A DNA stretch of 64,000 nucleotides from positions 1 through 64,000 of the forward strand of contig NZ_JAAVGY010000040.1 of the NCBI RefSeq assembly GCF_014799995.1, given 5' to 3'. Shown here one piece after another: positions 7,324 through 16,577 of this stretch. How positions within the stretch are numbered: position 1 is the first letter of the stretch; each line of letters begins with the position of its first letter. Below the pieces are notes generated by a model that worked only from the letters and a program-made list of their open reading frames with translations, made no database searches and was not told where the DNA came from. This stretch comes from Helicobacter sp. (GTDB taxonomy: Bacteria; Campylobacterota; Campylobacteria; Campylobacterales; Helicobacteraceae). The position numbers and the translations under genes are program-made.

Positions 7324-8712
7324 CTAGAAGAAGTGGATTAATCTCAACATTGCCCCCACGCTTAAACAAATCAGCGAAACACCCCAAACCCAAAAGAAGC
7401 TTTTGCTAATGTGCTCTTTGATACTGACTCCACTGATTCCGCAGCCTAAAAGCGTTGCCGGGACAACAGGAGAAATAAAGGTTGCACAATTTCTAGCGAC
7501 AACCATAATGATTGCGATACTCATCGGGTCAATTCCTAGTGCAGAGGTGATTCCAACGACAATAGGCATAATGCCAAAAAAGTAGGAATCTGTACAGAAA
7601 ATTAAAGCCATAGGAACGGCACTAATTCCTACGATAAGAGGAATGAGGATTAAAGCCCAATCGGGTAAAATTTCTAAAATCACATTTGCCATTACTTTCA
7701 TAATTCCGGTTTTATCAAAGACGCCAATAAGAATCCCAGCTCCAAAAAGTGTTGTTGCCATTAAAATCGCACTCTTGGAGTATTTGTCAATCAGTTTTTG
7801 CGCTACCTCTAACTTAGGGTAATTAATAAATAAAGCGAAGCAAAATCCAAGCATAAACAAAAAATAACTCGGAAAGATGTTTGCAATGAGAAGCACTAAA
7901 ATGCTTAAGAGCAAGAGAATATTCAAAAAGAATCTATTGCTTGTGTGGTGCTCGCCAAGTTCTAGTTGGTGAAAATTCTCGTTGCTTGCGATATTTCCCG
8001 CTCCTCTTTGGATTTCTTGTCTTGCGAGGAGAATCGCAACACCCAGAGCCAAGAAAAGTCCCGTGATTTGAATCGGGATTAGTTGATGCCAAATTTCATT
8101 TGCTTCTGTATTAATGATAGTTGCCGCTCGCAATGTAGGACCACCCCAAGGGAGAAGATTCATCACTCCAAGTGAAATTGCCATAATCGTCATTAAGGTT
8201 GTTTTGCGCATTCCTAGTTTTTCATAAATGGGCAACATAGCGGGAATCACGATTAAGAAGCTAGAAGCTCCAGAGCCGTCCAAATGCACGACAACAGAAA
8301 TAACCACCGTTAAAATGCAAATACTATACACATTGTTTTTGCTAAATTTTAGCAAATAATTAATCATCGTATTAAATACGCCTGCTTCATTCAAAAGCCC
8401 AAAAAACAGAATCGCAAAAATAAATAAAACCGCTGTGGAGCTTACACTACTGATTCCTTGCCGAATGAAATATTTGAGTGCATTAAAATCAAAAATGGGA
8501 TTCTCCATCTTCGCAAAATATGCGATGTCAAACTTTTCTTTTAAAAGACTTCCGATTCCTAGATGAAAGTTTATTTCTAGCAAAACAAGCAGAATCGCAC
8601 TTATGCCAGAAACGACAATAAATGCGACAGATGGGGTTGTTTTGTCTGTTAAAAGGAGATAGACGATTAAAATCAGTGAAGCAAAACCCACAAAAGCGAG
8701 AAAAAATTCCAT
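7324..8712 (-). CDS. CitMHS-family citrate/carboxylate transporter
   Basis: This 462-residue inner-membrane protein has about 12 hydrophobic segments. The family signature HLDGSGASSFL is followed by LGMRKTTLM and GVMNLLPWGGPTLRA, which matches the CitMHS group that imports citrate complexed with divalent metal in exchange for protons. A polar cytoplasmic loop lies mid-protein (about residues 230-250, with EHHTSNR). The substrate is inferred from the family. It is convergent with flaC and divergent from dapF, with a TATAAT-like sequence in the gap near 8740. Confidence 0.8.
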   Translation of the reverse strand: MEFFLAFVGFASLILIVYLLLTDKTTPSVAFIVVSGISAILLVLLEINFHLGIGSLLKEKFDIAYFAKMENPIFDFNALKYFIRQGISSVSSTAVLFIFAILFFGLLNEAGVFNTMINYLLKFSKNNVYSICILTVVISVVVHLDGSGASSFLIVIPAMLPIYEKLGMRKTTLMTIMAISLGVMNLLPWGGPTLRAATIINTEANEIWHQLIPIQITGLFLALGVAILLARQEIQRGAGNIASNENFHQLELGEHHTSNRFFLNILLLLSILVLLIANIFPSYFLFMLGFCFALFINYPKLEVAQKLIDKYSKSAILMATTLFGAGILIGVFDKTGIMKVMANVILEILPDWALILIPLIVGISAVPMALIFCTDSYFFGIMPIVVGITSALGIDPMSIAIIMVVARNCATFISPVVPATLLGCGISGVSIKEHISKSFFWVWGVSLICLSVGAMLRLIHFF

Positions 8713-8845
8713 AAATATCCTTTTGGAGAAAATCTAGCTATAATAATAGCAAACAAATAGATAGAATCGCAAACTAAATATTTTAAGGAAAGAAACCTTA
8801 TGTATTGCCAAAAGCAATGTAGAGATTAAATTTCAAGGAGATGTT

Positions 8846-9586
8846 ATGTTTTTTAGCAAATATTCCGCAAGTGGCAATGACTTTATCATCACGCATATTT
8901 TTGGTGCGCAAAAGCACGCATTTGATAAACTTGCACAGAGAATTTGCAATCGTCATCAAGGGGTGGGGGCAGATGGTTTGATTATCTTAAAGCCACACTT
9001 GGAATATGATTTTGAATGGGAATTTTATAATTGTGATGGCAGTGTGGCGCAAATGTGTGGTAACGGAAGTCGTGCAGCGGCAATGTATGCGTATCATTTA
9101 GGAATCGCAGGCGTCAAACAGAGATTCCTAACACTTGCGGGCGTGATTGACGCGACCATAGAAAACGAGGAAGTAGAGAGTGCGTTAAGCGGAGTAAAGA
9201 TATTGCAAGAAAACATTTGCGAGTTTGGGAATACTTGGGTGTTAATTGATACCGGAGTGCCGCATTTGGTTTGTGAGAAAAAGGGCGAATTGGGCAAGGA
9301 GGACTTGCGTTTTTTGCGTCATAAATACAATGCGAATGTCAATATCGCTAGTATAGAGCAAGATAGAGTGATTGCGCGTACCTTTGAACGTGGGGTAGAG
9401 GACGAAACACTTGCGTGTGGCACGGGAATGGCAGCAATGTTTTATTATTTGTTTTATGCTGGCAAGATTCCAAATCCTTGCCTTTTTAATCCTGCAAGCA
9501 AAGAGGATTTGTATCTAAGAGAATACCAACAGAGGCTTTATCTCAAAGGCAAAGTGCATAAAATCTGCGATTTTGTGTTTAGCTGA
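8846..9586 (+). CDS. dapF: Diaminopimelate epimerase
   Basis: DapF converts LL- to meso-diaminopimelate for peptidoglycan and lysine. The two catalytic cysteines are visible as CGNGSR (Cys71) and ACGTGM (Cys191), with SGNDFIIT at the N terminus and GADGLIIL near residue 43. At 246 residues it is slightly shorter than the E. coli enzyme. The start is ATG 8846 with aaggag upstream. It is followed by a repeat-containing gap before ddl, another peptidoglycan precursor gene. Confidence 0.95.
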   Translation: MFFSKYSASGNDFIITHIFGAQKHAFDKLAQRICNRHQGVGADGLIILKPHLEYDFEWEFYNCDGSVAQMCGNGSRAAAMYAYHLGIAGVKQRFLTLAGVIDATIENEEVESALSGVKILQENICEFGNTWVLIDTGVPHLVCEKKGELGKEDLRFLRHKYNANVNIASIEQDRVIARTFERGVEDETLACGTGMAAMFYYLFYAGKIPNPCLFNPASKEDLYLREYQQRLYLKGKVHKICDFVFS

Positions 9587-9599
9587 TTTGGCAGTGCGA

Positions 9600-9690
9600 G
9601 ATTATGGATTGACCGCAAGTTAAAATTTGCTCGCAAAGACGAATCTTAATAGATTGCTACACCAATTAATCAGCTTGCAAGGGCGCAGTG
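9600..9690. repeat. Decayed dispersed repeats upstream of ddl
   Basis: A reverse-type copy at 9600-9642 begins attatggattg and ends gctcgcaaagac. A second, weaker one begins agattgctac at 9651. Both are more diverged than the copies at 121 or 32681. Confidence 0.55.
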
Positions 9691-9747
9691 GTAATTTGTC
9701 TAAACTTTTGGTATGATTTTGAAATTTTATTATTTTAAGGAAGTATT

Positions 9748-10785
9748 GTGAATTTTTGTATTTTATTTGGCGGAAAGTCCTATGAGCACGAAATCAGTAT
9801 CGTAAGTGCGATTGCGATTAAAAAGCTGTTTCCGCAGTTGAAGCATTTTGTCTTTTTGGATTCCTCGCATAATTTTTACCTGATTCCAGCGCAAAATATG
9901 CAATCCAAATTTTTTAGCTCCAAAGATTATACAAAAGCACAGAGAATTTACCCCCAAAAAGACGGGTTTTATTTGCGCACATTCTTTGGAGAGAAGCCAC
10001 TGCACCTACCGATTTTGATTAATTTGATTCACGGGGGAGATGGAGAAGACGGAAGCATAGCAAGCTTATTAGATTTCTATGGGATTCCTTACATTGGTCC
10101 GCGCAATCCTGCTTGTGTATTGAGTTTTGACAAGGAATTGACGAAGCTATTAGCCCAAAGTCGTGGAGTAAAAAGCCTTGAATATCGTGTGCTTTATCGT
10201 GAAGAGCCTATGCCGGAGGGTTTGACTTTTCCACTGATTATTAAGCCTGCAAGACTTGGAAGCTCTATTGGAATCAGCATTGTAGAATCACAAGAAAAAC
10301 TGCAATATGCGTTAGAATCTGCCTTTGAGTTTGATGAGAAAGTCCTCATTGAGCCTTTTATTGAGGGGATTAAAGAGTATAATTTGGCAGGTTTTAAATC
10401 TAAAGAGGGAATGCAGTTTTCTTTTATTGAAGAGCCAGAAAAGAAGAGATTTTTAGACTTTGAGAAAAAATATTTAGACTTTTCACGCACAGGAAATGCA
10501 AAAGAAGCAGAGATTAGCGAGGATTTGAAATCCTCTTTGCAGGAGAATTTTAGCAGACTTTATCAGAATTTATTTGAGGGTGCTTTGATTCGTTGTGATT
10601 TTTTTGTCAAAGACAATCAATGCTATCTCAATGAGATTAATCCAATACCGGGAAGTCTCGCAAATTATTTATTCAAAGACTTTCAAGGTGCTTTACAAGA
10701 ACTCTCTAAAGCACTTCCAAAGCCAAATGAAATACGCGTTGCCTATGAATTTTTACACCAGATTCAATTTGCAAAAGGCAAATAG
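9748..10785 (+). CDS. ddl: D-alanine--D-alanine ligase
   Basis: This 345-residue cytoplasmic ATP-grasp ligase makes D-Ala-D-Ala for the peptidoglycan stem peptide. Visible motifs are FGGKSYEHEISI at the N terminus, INLIHGGDGEDGSIASLLD, KPARLGSSIGIS and the C-terminal NEINPIPGSLANYLF metal site. The start is GTG 9748 behind ttaaggaag. Its stop overlaps the next GTG start (tagtg). The hydrolase-murF-HIT genes follow in the order seen in H. pylori, and MurF uses the Ddl product. Confidence 0.95.
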   Translation: MNFCILFGGKSYEHEISIVSAIAIKKLFPQLKHFVFLDSSHNFYLIPAQNMQSKFFSSKDYTKAQRIYPQKDGFYLRTFFGEKPLHLPILINLIHGGDGEDGSIASLLDFYGIPYIGPRNPACVLSFDKELTKLLAQSRGVKSLEYRVLYREEPMPEGLTFPLIIKPARLGSSIGISIVESQEKLQYALESAFEFDEKVLIEPFIEGIKEYNLAGFKSKEGMQFSFIEEPEKKRFLDFEKKYLDFSRTGNAKEAEISEDLKSSLQENFSRLYQNLFEGALIRCDFFVKDNQCYLNEINPIPGSLANYLFKDFQGALQELSKALPKPNEIRVAYEFLHQIQFAKGK

Positions 10786-11531
10786 TGGCGCAAAAGAGAT
10801 TGGAGTATCAAGGACAAACTTTTACACTCTCTTATGAGATAAAAGAATCCAATGAAGAAAGTGCGCCCATTCTCGTTATTTTACACGGTTGGGGAGCTAG
10901 TAAAGCTTTGATGAAACAGGCTTTTGGAATGCTATTTCAAGGATTTAAACATTACTATATTGATATGCCGGGATTTGGTAATTCCCCCACTCCTCCTTTT
11001 GCGCTTAATACCTATGATTATGCCGAAATTTTAAGGATTTTTTGCAAACAACTTTCGCTCAATCCTCATCATTGCACGATTATGGGGCATAGCTTTGGAG
11101 GCAAAGTCGCGACTTTATTAGAGCCAAAGGAGTTGATTTTATTGAGCAGTGCAGGGATTTTAGTGCCAAAAAGTCTCAAAGTGCGCCTTAAAATTACGAT
11201 TGCTAAATCTCTAAATCAATGCGCACCCAAGTTTAGCAGAATCTTCAAACATTTTTTGCGTTCTAAAGATGTAGAAAATATGGACGAGGTGATGTATCAG
11301 ACTTTTAAAAATGTTGTAGATGAGGATTTTTCAAGTGTTTTTGCAGAATTTAAGAATCCAAGCTATGTTTTTTGGGGTGAAAGCGACCTTGCAACCCCTC
11401 TAAAATCAGGAAAAACAATCCACACATTGATAAAAAATTCTGAATTTTTTGTGCTAGAGGGCGACCATTTTTTCTTTTTAAAAGGCGCACAAGAGATTGA
11501 AAAATTGTATTTAAACACCAAAAATAAATAA
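10785..11531 (+). CDS. Alpha/beta-hydrolase between ddl and murF
   Basis: The 248-residue protein has an oxyanion-type LHGWGASK segment near residue 33, the nucleophile elbow GHSFGG (Ser103) and a late EGDHFFFLK that supplies the catalytic histidine. No signal peptide is visible, so it is probably cytoplasmic. The substrate is unknown. Its fixed position between two D-Ala-D-Ala genes suggests a cell-envelope link, which is inference only. GTG 10785 overlaps the ddl stop. Confidence 0.85.
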   Translation: MAQKRLEYQGQTFTLSYEIKESNEESAPILVILHGWGASKALMKQAFGMLFQGFKHYYIDMPGFGNSPTPPFALNTYDYAEILRIFCKQLSLNPHHCTIMGHSFGGKVATLLEPKELILLSSAGILVPKSLKVRLKITIAKSLNQCAPKFSRIFKHFLRSKDVENMDEVMYQTFKNVVDEDFSSVFAEFKNPSYVFWGESDLATPLKSGKTIHTLIKNSEFFVLEGDHFFFLKGAQEIEKLYLNTKNK

Positions 11532-11582
11532 AATTTATCTAAAATTCGCTAGAATTGCGTAATTTTTCTTTAAGGACTTCTT

Positions 11583-13043
11583 TTGCAAAGCATTGATATT
11601 TTTATTATGGCGACCCGCTGGATTTTTCTTATCGCATTAGGTTATTATGTAATGATAAATCTTCAGTGGTATCATTACAAAATCACGCGCGTATTATTTA
11701 GACATCACAAACAAAAATGGCATTTGTTCTATTTCGTGCTACCTGTGATTTATTTTATTTTGATTCCAAATAATCTTTATTTTCATCTTGGTTTATATCT
11801 TTACCTGATTTTATTGGGTATATGGGCTTTTCATCTTAATAAGCGGCTCGTTTTTACAAGTAGAGTTTTACGATTTTTTAGCCTCTATATTGCCTTTATT
11901 TTGTTTAATGCGTTGTTGATTTATAGGATTGAGGAATATTCGTTTTGGCTTCAAATCGTGCGTTTATTCCCGCTTTTTATCTCTATCGCGCTTTCGTCTT
12001 TGATAGAAAGAATCTTGTTGAGTCGCTATAAAAAACTTGCTTTGGATAAGCTAGAGAGTATGCCAAATCTCGTAATTATTGCAGTTACAGGAAGTTATGG
12101 CAAAACAAGTCTTAAAAACTTTTTATTCCAAATGTTGCAAGAGAGTTTCAAGGTTTATGCCACACCAAGAAGCGTGAATACGCTCACAGGAATCATCGCA
12201 GATGTGAATCAGCATCTTTCCCCCTTAACAGATATTTATATCGTGGAAGCTGGAGCTAGAGGGGCAGGGGATATTAAAGAGATTGTAGATTTGCTTTCGC
12301 CGCAAATTGCAGTAGTTGGAAAAATTGGTGAGGCACACATTGAGTATTTTAAGAGTATAGAAAATATTTATAGCGCAAAATACGAGATTTTAGAAAGCAA
12401 GGCATTGAGCCGTGCTTATATTTATGAGGGTAATGTTCAGCCCGCTAATAGTTTCGTTAAAATCATCAATTTCCCTCGTGATGCAAGTGAGATTGTCGCG
12501 ACTTTAGAGGGAACGAGTTTTACCCTAAAAGTTAAGGGTAAAAAGTTAGAATTTAAAACCCGCATTCTAGGTGCGTTTAATGTGATTAATATTAGTGCTG
12601 CAATCGCAGTAGCAAAAGACTTGGGTGTCAGTGATGAGCAGTTAGTCAAGCGGGTGCAGAAGTTAGAGCCTATCAATCATCGCCTAAGCAAGATTATCGT
12701 GAATGAAAAAGTCATCTTAGATGATAGTTACAATGGGAATCTTGATGGAATGTTGGAGGCGATTCGTCTATCTTCTTTGCATAAAGGCAAAAAAGTCATT
12801 GTAACACCCGGTCTTGTTGAGAGCTCCAAAGAGGCTAATATTGCACTTGCTGAAGCGATTGATAAGGTGTTTGATTTAGCGATTATTACAGGAGAACTCA
12901 ATTCAAAATTATTGCGTAAGCATATCTCTAAGCCTCAAAAAATTGTCCTTAAAGACAAGGCACATATTGAACATATTTTAAAAACTACCACAAACGATGG
13001 CAATCTGATTCTTTTTGCTAATGACGCACCAAGTTATATTTAA
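11583..13043 (+). CDS. murF: UDP-MurNAc-tripeptide:D-Ala-D-Ala ligase (MurF) with membrane segments
   Basis: MurF adds the D-Ala-D-Ala dipeptide to the UDP-MurNAc tripeptide. The Mur-ligase P-loop is TGSYGKTS (Lys174), followed by NTLTGI and the C-terminal-domain motif DDSYNGNLDGM. The first 150 or so residues contain about four hydrophobic helices that E. coli MurF lacks, as is usual in Helicobacter, so the enzyme is probably membrane-tethered. The start is TTG 11583 with aagga 6-7 nt upstream. An in-frame ATG lies at codon 9. The HIT gene follows after 19 nt. Confidence 0.92.
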   Translation: MQSIDIFIMATRWIFLIALGYYVMINLQWYHYKITRVLFRHHKQKWHLFYFVLPVIYFILIPNNLYFHLGLYLYLILLGIWAFHLNKRLVFTSRVLRFFSLYIAFILFNALLIYRIEEYSFWLQIVRLFPLFISIALSSLIERILLSRYKKLALDKLESMPNLVIIAVTGSYGKTSLKNFLFQMLQESFKVYATPRSVNTLTGIIADVNQHLSPLTDIYIVEAGARGAGDIKEIVDLLSPQIAVVGKIGEAHIEYFKSIENIYSAKYEILESKALSRAYIYEGNVQPANSFVKIINFPRDASEIVATLEGTSFTLKVKGKKLEFKTRILGAFNVINISAAIAVAKDLGVSDEQLVKRVQKLEPINHRLSKIIVNEKVILDDSYNGNLDGMLEAIRLSSLHKGKKVIVTPGLVESSKEANIALAEAIDKVFDLAIITGELNSKLLRKHISKPQKIVLKDKAHIEHILKTTTNDGNLILFANDAPSYI

Positions 13044-13062
13044 AAATAAGGATATGGGATAA

Positions 13063-13626
13063 ATGGAATATTTGTATGCGCCTTGGAGAAGTGGTTATTT
13101 CACACAAAAGAATGTAGAATGTGTTTTTTGTGCGGTTTCTAAGGGGGTGCAATCTTCCCTTGATGTAGAATCTCTAAACTCTAATGCAGCAGGGGATTCT
13201 GCTTCTTTACCCAATCTACAACAAGCAGACCTTGCCAATCGTGTTTTTTATCGCGATGATAAAGTCTTTTGTGTGATGAATAAGTTTCCCTATACGCCCG
13301 GACATTTTCTCATTATTCCTCATACGCATACAAATTCTCCAGAACTCTTAGAGATGGAGATTTGGTTACATTTACAAAAGATTGCACATAAGAGCGTAGC
13401 ACTTTTGAAAGAATTTGGAGCGCAAGGGATTAATCTAGGAATGAATATTGAGCGCGCAGGGGGTGCTGGGATTCCAGAACATTTGCATTTGCATTTGATT
13501 CCACGTTTCATTGGGGATACAAATTTCTTCACCACAATTGGAGATAGTCGCGCCTATGGGGTGGATTTTGATGTAATCTTTCAACGCATTTGCAAATTGG
13601 CACAGGTTTATTTGAAAGAAAATTAG
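13063..13626 (+). CDS. HIT-family nucleotide-binding protein
   Basis: The 187-residue protein has the HIT histidine triad as HLHLHLIP (His140, 142, 144), used to cleave nucleotide phosphoramidates or dinucleoside polyphosphates. An N-terminal CVFC pair could belong to a metal site. Residues of roughly 30-50 (ESLNSNAAGDSASLPN) form a low-complexity insert not needed by the fold. It is the fourth gene of the ddl-murF group. The substrate is not predictable. Confidence 0.88.
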   Translation: MEYLYAPWRSGYFTQKNVECVFCAVSKGVQSSLDVESLNSNAAGDSASLPNLQQADLANRVFYRDDKVFCVMNKFPYTPGHFLIIPHTHTNSPELLEMEIWLHLQKIAHKSVALLKEFGAQGINLGMNIERAGGAGIPEHLHLHLIPRFIGDTNFFTTIGDSRAYGVDFDVIFQRICKLAQVYLKEN

Positions 13627-13680
13627 TTAATTTGGTAAATATTTGGAATCTGTGTTTGGGATTCCAAGAAGGAGTAACGA

Positions 13681-14385
13681 ATGGATAGAATCTCTAGTCT
13701 AGCTTTGGGTGTTTGTTTGATTGTGTGTAGCGTGGTGTTTGGCATAGGTGCGAAGTCTGTTGTCCAAGAATTGCGTGCAGGCGAACGTAGCGTGGTTGTC
13801 AAAGGGTTAAGCGAGCAAGAAGTTTTTGCCGATGTGATGATATTGCCCTTTAGGTTTAATGTCGCAAGCAATGATTTGCAGGCAATTTATACTCAAGTAG
13901 AATACAATTCTAAAAAAATCGTAGAGTTTTTAGAGAAAATGGGATTTGACAAGAAAGATATTACAATCGGTTCTCCCAATGTTTCGGATAGACTTAGCAA
14001 TAATTATGGGGACGATAGAAAGGTAACTTATCGTTATTCTGCGCGTGGGGAAGTGATTTTATATACCCAGCAAGTAGAGCTTGGAAGACAAATATTTGGA
14101 CGCATTCCCGAGCTTGGGCAAGAGGGAATCGCAATTAATATTAATGCTTATGATGTGGTGTATAGCTATACGCAACTCAATGCGATTAAGCCGCAAATGA
14201 TTGAGGAATCTACTTTGAACGCAAGAGAGGCGGCGCAGAAGTTTGCCAAAGATTCTAATAGCAAGCTTGGTCAAATTAAAAAAGCGACACAAGGGCAATT
14301 TAGCATTACGAATCGTGATGAAAATACACCACATATTAAGAAAGTGCGTGTGGTCTCTACGATAGAGTATTATTTGGAAGATTGA
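13681..14385 (+). CDS. SIMPL-domain (BP26/OMP28-like) periplasmic protein
   Basis: The 234 residues begin with a hydrophobic segment (about 6-24) that acts as signal or anchor. A SIMPL domain follows: RSVVVKGLSEQEVFADVMILPF, conserved near its start, then a repeated helical region and a C-terminal basic strand KKVRVVSTIEYYLE. Family members form oligomeric channels or chaperone-like rings in the periplasm, with poorly known function. It lies within the ddl-to-comF run, 54 nt after the HIT gene. Confidence 0.8.
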   Translation: MDRISSLALGVCLIVCSVVFGIGAKSVVQELRAGERSVVVKGLSEQEVFADVMILPFRFNVASNDLQAIYTQVEYNSKKIVEFLEKMGFDKKDITIGSPNVSDRLSNNYGDDRKVTYRYSARGEVILYTQQVELGRQIFGRIPELGQEGIAININAYDVVYSYTQLNAIKPQMIEESTLNAREAAQKFAKDSNSKLGQIKKATQGQFSITNRDENTPHIKKVRVVSTIEYYLED

Positions 14386-14444
14386 AATTAATTTTTTAGC
14401 TTAAATTTGCGATAATTTCCAAACTAATTTTAAAAGGGCGCGTG

Positions 14445-15725
14445 ATGATAATCAAAGGTGCGATGGTCTGTGATGCCAATGGAGAGCAAAGGGGTGATGT
14501 CCGCATTGAGAAAGGCAAAATTATTGCAGTAGAGCGGAGCATTATGCCAAAAAGTGGAGAAGAAGTCTTAGAGGCGAATAATTTAGTCTTGCTTCCGGGT
14601 GCAATTGATTTAAATACGCGCGTGAGTAATTCTATTTTAAGCAAAGAAAATCTCCTCAATCTTTCTTACAAGGCTGCGCTCGGTGGAATCTCGCAAGCGG
14701 TTTTGATTCCAGATTGTAAGCCAACCTCAAGCAGTGAATTGGGATTGGAGTTACTTAACGCATTAAAGGGAGACTTTAAAACACAGATTTTAGGCATTTC
14801 AGACGCCATAAATGCAGAGAATCCGAAAGCTTTAAATGAACTTGCGATTCTGCATAAAAAAGGCGCGAAAGGTATCTTTGCAAAATCCAATATTGACGGC
14901 AATTTATTGAGACGCGCGTGTGAATTTTCGCTGATGTTTGATGTGCCAATGTTTTTTTCTTGTGAGGACGAATCCTTAAGCGCAAATGGTGTGATGAATG
15001 ACGGAGAACTTTCCTCACGACTTGGCTTGCCCTCTATTCCTACTTTAAGCGAGACAAAAGAAGTCGCTCAAATGAGTGAAGTAGCGAGATTTATGGGAAT
15101 CAAGGCGATATTTTTGGCACTTGCCACAGAACGTAGTGTAGAAATCATTTGTGAGGCGAAAAATACGGATTTCAAATCCAAACCATTTAAAAGCAAGATT
15201 TCAAACCTCTTTTTGCAAACCTCTATTCACCACTTAATGCTTACAGAGGATTTGTGCAATCATTATAACACCGCAGCCAAAATCAAGCCTCCATTGAAAT
15301 CCGAATCCACGCGCGCCAAGTTGCTAAAACGTGTCAAAAGAGGAGAGATTGAGCTGATTACTTCTCTGCAGTCTGCAAAATCTCAAGTGCAAAAGGATTT
15401 GGCATTTGAGGAAGCGGCTTTTGGCATAGATATGATTGAATGCTTTGTCCCTATGTGTTATACATTGTTTGTCAAAAATGAACGTATGACATTGAGTGAG
15501 TTAAGTAAGATTTTGAGTCTAAATCCAGCCAATGCGTTGGGCTTTGAGCAAAAAGGATTGATTCAAGAGGGATATGATGCTGACTTGATTTTGATAGACC
15601 CCAAAGAAACTTGCATAATGGACAATCCGGATTCTCCTTATAATGATTGGATTTTTTATGGGGCGGTAAAAGAAATGTTTGTTGATGGCAAGCAGTGTTT
15701 GGGATTTCACCCAAATCATTCTTAA
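14445..15725 (+). CDS. Dihydroorotase-like protein lacking the metal-binding HxH (PyrC-like pseudoenzyme)
   Basis: The fold is that of a class-I dihydroorotase, about 426 residues. Where active enzymes have DxHxHxR after the PG(A/F)ID strand, this one reads GAIDLNTRV, so both metal histidines are absent. The rest follows the family, including the C-terminal LNPANALGFEQKG and GYDADLILIDP. A complete PyrC is encoded at 19251, so this protein probably has a structural role, perhaps with aspartate transcarbamoylase as for inactive DHOase homologues in other bacteria (inference). ATG 14445 has aaaaggg 6 nt upstream, better than the adjacent GTG 14442. Confidence 0.85.
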   Translation: MIIKGAMVCDANGEQRGDVRIEKGKIIAVERSIMPKSGEEVLEANNLVLLPGAIDLNTRVSNSILSKENLLNLSYKAALGGISQAVLIPDCKPTSSSELGLELLNALKGDFKTQILGISDAINAENPKALNELAILHKKGAKGIFAKSNIDGNLLRRACEFSLMFDVPMFFSCEDESLSANGVMNDGELSSRLGLPSIPTLSETKEVAQMSEVARFMGIKAIFLALATERSVEIICEAKNTDFKSKPFKSKISNLFLQTSIHHLMLTEDLCNHYNTAAKIKPPLKSESTRAKLLKRVKRGEIELITSLQSAKSQVQKDLAFEEAAFGIDMIECFVPMCYTLFVKNERMTLSELSKILSLNPANALGFEQKGLIQEGYDADLILIDPKETCIMDNPDSPYNDWIFYGAVKEMFVDGKQCLGFHPNHS

Positions 15726-15743
15726 GGAATAAGGAGTCAATCA

Positions 15744-16577
15744 ATGGAAGCGAAGTTGTTATTAATCTATGAAAGATTTGAAAATTGGTTTTTTAGTTTT
15801 CTGCCAAACTTTATTAGCGCGTTGTTTATCTTAATCATTGGATATTATTTTTCTAAGATTCTATCAAGATATGTTTCAAGAATCGTAATCAAAGCAACTA
15901 AAGACGAAACTTTAGGAGAATTTCTAAAAAATGTCGTCTTTGTCGCAGTTTTGATTCTCACGGTGATTACAGCACTTGCGAATTTAGGCGTCAAAACAAC
16001 CTCTATCATTGCCGTTTTAGGAACAGCAGGTTTGGCGATTGCACTTTCTTTGAAAGATTCTTTGTCCAATTTGGCAAGTGGAATCTTGCTCGTGGTTTTA
16101 CGTCATTTTAACAAAGGAGACACGATTCTAGTCGGCTCTATTACGGGCAAAGTAGATTCTATTAGCCTATTTCAAACCAAGCTCACAACTCCAGATAATC
16201 AAATCGTAGTCTTGCCAAATTCTAGTATTGTGAGTGCGCCAATTACTAATGTTAATGCCAATGCAACGCGCCGTATGGATTTGATTTTTGGCATTGGTTA
16301 CACAAGTGATTTAAAGAAAGCCAAACAAGTTTTAGAGGAAATTTTAGAAGAAGAGGAACTTATTTTAAAAGAGCCTGCACCTGTTGTGGGTGTTAATGCT
16401 TTAAATGCTAGCAGTGTGGATTTGATTGCGCGTTTTTGGGTGAAGAGCGAAAATTATTTCAAGGCAAATATCACAATGCAACAAAAGGTTAAAATGCGCT
16501 TTGATGCAGAGGGAATTGAGATTCCATATAACAAATTAGATATTAATTTAAACCAACCTCTAGAGGATAAGTCGTAA
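15744..16577 (+). CDS. mscS: Small-conductance mechanosensitive channel, MscS family
   Basis: The 277-residue inner-membrane protein has a TM1-TM2 pair, then a pore helix rich in Gly/Ala (AVLGTAGLAIALSLKDSLSNLASG) that is the MscS TM3 signature, followed by the beta domain (FNKGDTI) and a C-terminal alpha/beta domain. It releases solutes on hypo-osmotic shock. Size and layout match E. coli MscS (286). The stop overlaps the next start by one base. Confidence 0.92.
   Translation: MEAKLLLIYERFENWFFSFLPNFISALFILIIGYYFSKILSRYVSRIVIKATKDETLGEFLKNVVFVAVLILTVITALANLGVKTTSIIAVLGTAGLAIALSLKDSLSNLASGILLVVLRHFNKGDTILVGSITGKVDSISLFQTKLTTPDNQIVVLPNSSIVSAPITNVNANATRRMDLIFGIGYTSDLKKAKQVLEEILEEEELILKEPAPVVGVNALNASSVDLIARFWVKSENYFKANITMQQKVKMRFDAEGIEIPYNKLDINLNQPLEDKS

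Noticed and set aside
7290..7336. Possible bidirectional terminator between flaC and the CitMHS gene (ggggga/tccccc hairpin and ccact/agtgg hairpin)
   Set aside because: The stems are only 5-6 bp with no T tract in either direction, so I could not support a terminator call.
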